Source: Myxococcales bacterium
Lineage (GTDB): Bacteria > Myxococcota_A > Polyangia > Polyangiales > Ga0077539
DNA length: 64,000 nucleotides
NCBI GenBank assembly: GCA_013298625.1
Contig: JAAFIF010000009.1
Coordinates: 62,001 to 126,000, forward strand
Reading direction: 5' to 3'
Shown: positions 63,075-64,000 of the stretch, one piece after another
Layout: each line of letters begins with the position of its first letter
Numbering within the stretch: position 1 is the first letter of the stretch
Program-made: the position numbers and the translations under genes
The notes under the pieces: generated by a model
The model's database searches: none
Told to the model about the DNA's origin: nothing
What the model saw: the letters and a program-made list of their open reading frames with translations, nothing else

Positions 63075-64000
63075 GTGAAGCTGCGCTCGGTCGCAACCGC
63101 GGTCGCTCTCTCGAGCGCGCTCTGCGCGCGCTGCGCGAGCCCTGCGCGCGACCCAGACGCTGGGATGGACGTCTCCGTCGTGTCGAGCGACGCCGCGCTC
63201 GGGCACGATCGAACGGCGGATCGCGTCGACGAGGACGCGCACGACGGCGGCGCCACAGACGACAGCGACGCCTCGGTGCGCGATGGCGGCGACGCGACGA
63301 CGGACGCCTCACCGATCGCTGCGTCTGCAGAGCTGATCTTCGAGCCCGTCTCGAGCCGTGATGTGCTCGATTGCTTTCCGTCGCTGCGTCGGCCGCCGTT
63401 GAGAGAGCGCGTCCTGTCGTACAAGCGCATCTTCGCCCAGAACATCCGCGGAACGACCCGCGCCATCCACCCCCGCGCATACGTCTTGAGCCCGCCCGGG
63501 CACGACGCGCGCACGCCGCTGCCGGTCGTCGCGATGTTTCACGGCGGCGGCTGGGAGTTCGGCAGCCCCGTCCTCTGGATGTACGCCGCTCGCTACTTCG
63601 CCGCGCGCGGAATGCTCGCGATCGTCTTTCAATACCGCCTCGGCGTGCTGCACGGCTCGACGCCGCGGCAGTCGACAGCGGACGCGCTCTCCGCCGTTCG
63701 ATGGATCCGCCGCTACGCATCGCAGCTCGGCGCGGACCCGAATCGCATCGCCACCGTCGGCGATTCAGCGGGAGGACACCTCGCCCTCGCGACGAGCGCG
63801 ATCCCGTCGATCGTCGGCGAAGACGACGGCGCGTCGGCCCTCTCCGCGGTGCCCAACCTGCACTTCGCGCTCTATCCCGTGGCGAGCTTGCCTGCGCCCG
63901 AGCAGGCCGAAATCGACCCGATGCGAGGTCTGTCCGCGTCCCGTCTGGTGCCCACGTTCATCTTTCACGGGACCGTGGACGCGCTCAGCATCACGCCCTA
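63075..64000 (+). CDS. Alpha/beta hydrolase (esterase/lipase, HSL-like), 3'-truncated by the window edge
   Basis: At least 308 codons from GTG 63075, open to the right edge. Residues ~1-20 look like a signal peptide (VKLRSVATAVALSSALC) without a clean lipobox; an Asp/Ser/Ala linker runs to ~75. The catalytic domain has the oxyanion hole MFHGGGWEFGS near 165, LAIVFQYRLGV and the nucleophile elbow TVGDSAGGHLAL (Ser in G-D-S-A-G) near 235, as in the HSL/BD-FAE family. The His/Asp of the triad lie beyond or near the edge (FHGTVDAL is at ~300). Exported carboxylesterase, substrate unknown. Confidence 0.8.
   Translation, partial: MKLRSVATAVALSSALCARCASPARDPDAGMDVSVVSSDAALGHDRTADRVDEDAHDGGATDDSDASVRDGGDATTDASPIAASAELIFEPVSSRDVLDCFPSLRRPPLRERVLSYKRIFAQNIRGTTRAIHPRAYVLSPPGHDARTPLPVVAMFHGGGWEFGSPVLWMYAARYFAARGMLAIVFQYRLGVLHGSTPRQSTADALSAVRWIRRYASQLGADPNRIATVGDSAGGHLALATSAIPSIVGEDDGASALSAVPNLHFALYPVASLPAPEQAEIDPMRGLSASRLVPTFIFHGTVDALSITP

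Overview
The window is about 64 kb of GC-rich DNA with strong third-position GC bias and dense coding on both strands. I count about 48 protein genes and no rRNA, recognisable tRNA, insertion sequence, prophage or CRISPR array. The gene content points to Myxococcota, probably Polyangiales and Sandaracinus-like. The signs are about ten secreted lipoproteins with Asp/Ser/Ala-rich linkers, PEGA/TPR proteins, RCC1, YCF48, FG-GAP and beta-helix surface proteins, a kinase-AAA-TPR giant, and a MYXO-CTERM-like tail. The taxon is an inference from gene content, not a marker-gene result.

Layout. 1-2866: a fatty-acid beta-oxidation pair, a 5'-truncated hydroxyacyl-CoA dehydrogenase/enoyl-CoA hydratase fusion and a thiolase. 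2967-8553: DyP peroxidase, a short Hsp70-like ATPase and a large Ig-repeat surface protein. 8667-12444: an ECF sigma factor with a SnoaL-like partner, a stand-alone bL12 paralogue, a His/Asp-rich membrane peptide, a TPR protein and a membrane protein. 12410-18034 (minus): a likely operon of a formylglycine-generating-enzyme-like lipoprotein and two exported proteins of unknown function. 18098-24057: gcvH, an L,D-transpeptidase, a YCF48-repeat protein with a ceramide-glucosyltransferase-like enzyme, and a TatD-like nuclease. 24064-29769: an RCC1 lipoprotein, a beta-helix lipoprotein and an ElaA-like acetyltransferase. 29869-30814: ohr and ohrR with operator-like DNA. 30884-33774: a zinc-finger-like protein, a small ORF and a 980-bp gene-poor stretch with palindromic repeats. 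33775-39590: two lipoproteins, then a CYP102 (P450 BM3)-type self-sufficient P450 with its TetR regulator. 39685-44577: the kinase-AAA-TPR protein and a 1-kb repeat-rich intergenic region. 44578-51652: a DUF1266 protein, a second P450, and two similar two-gene modules, each pairing a TPR/PEGA-type membrane protein with a lipoprotein. 51704-58899: a beta-carbonic-anhydrase-like protein, a lipoprotein, a LysR-SOUL pair divergent from an epimerase, a thioesterase and a GMC oxidoreductase. 59012-64000: a hypothetical protein, two surface lipoproteins and a 3'-truncated esterase.

How the genes fit together. Peroxide defence is covered by DyP and Ohr/OhrR. Lipid and sterol-type oxidation is suggested by the beta-oxidation pair, two P450s, a GMC oxidase and a thioesterase. 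Three local regulators sit next to operator-like inverted repeats: OhrR, TetR and LysR. The most unusual features are the two repeat clusters (32809-33333 and 43967-44540), the TetR-site-over-start-codon arrangement of the P450 fusion, and the duplicated PEGA-type/lipoprotein modules.
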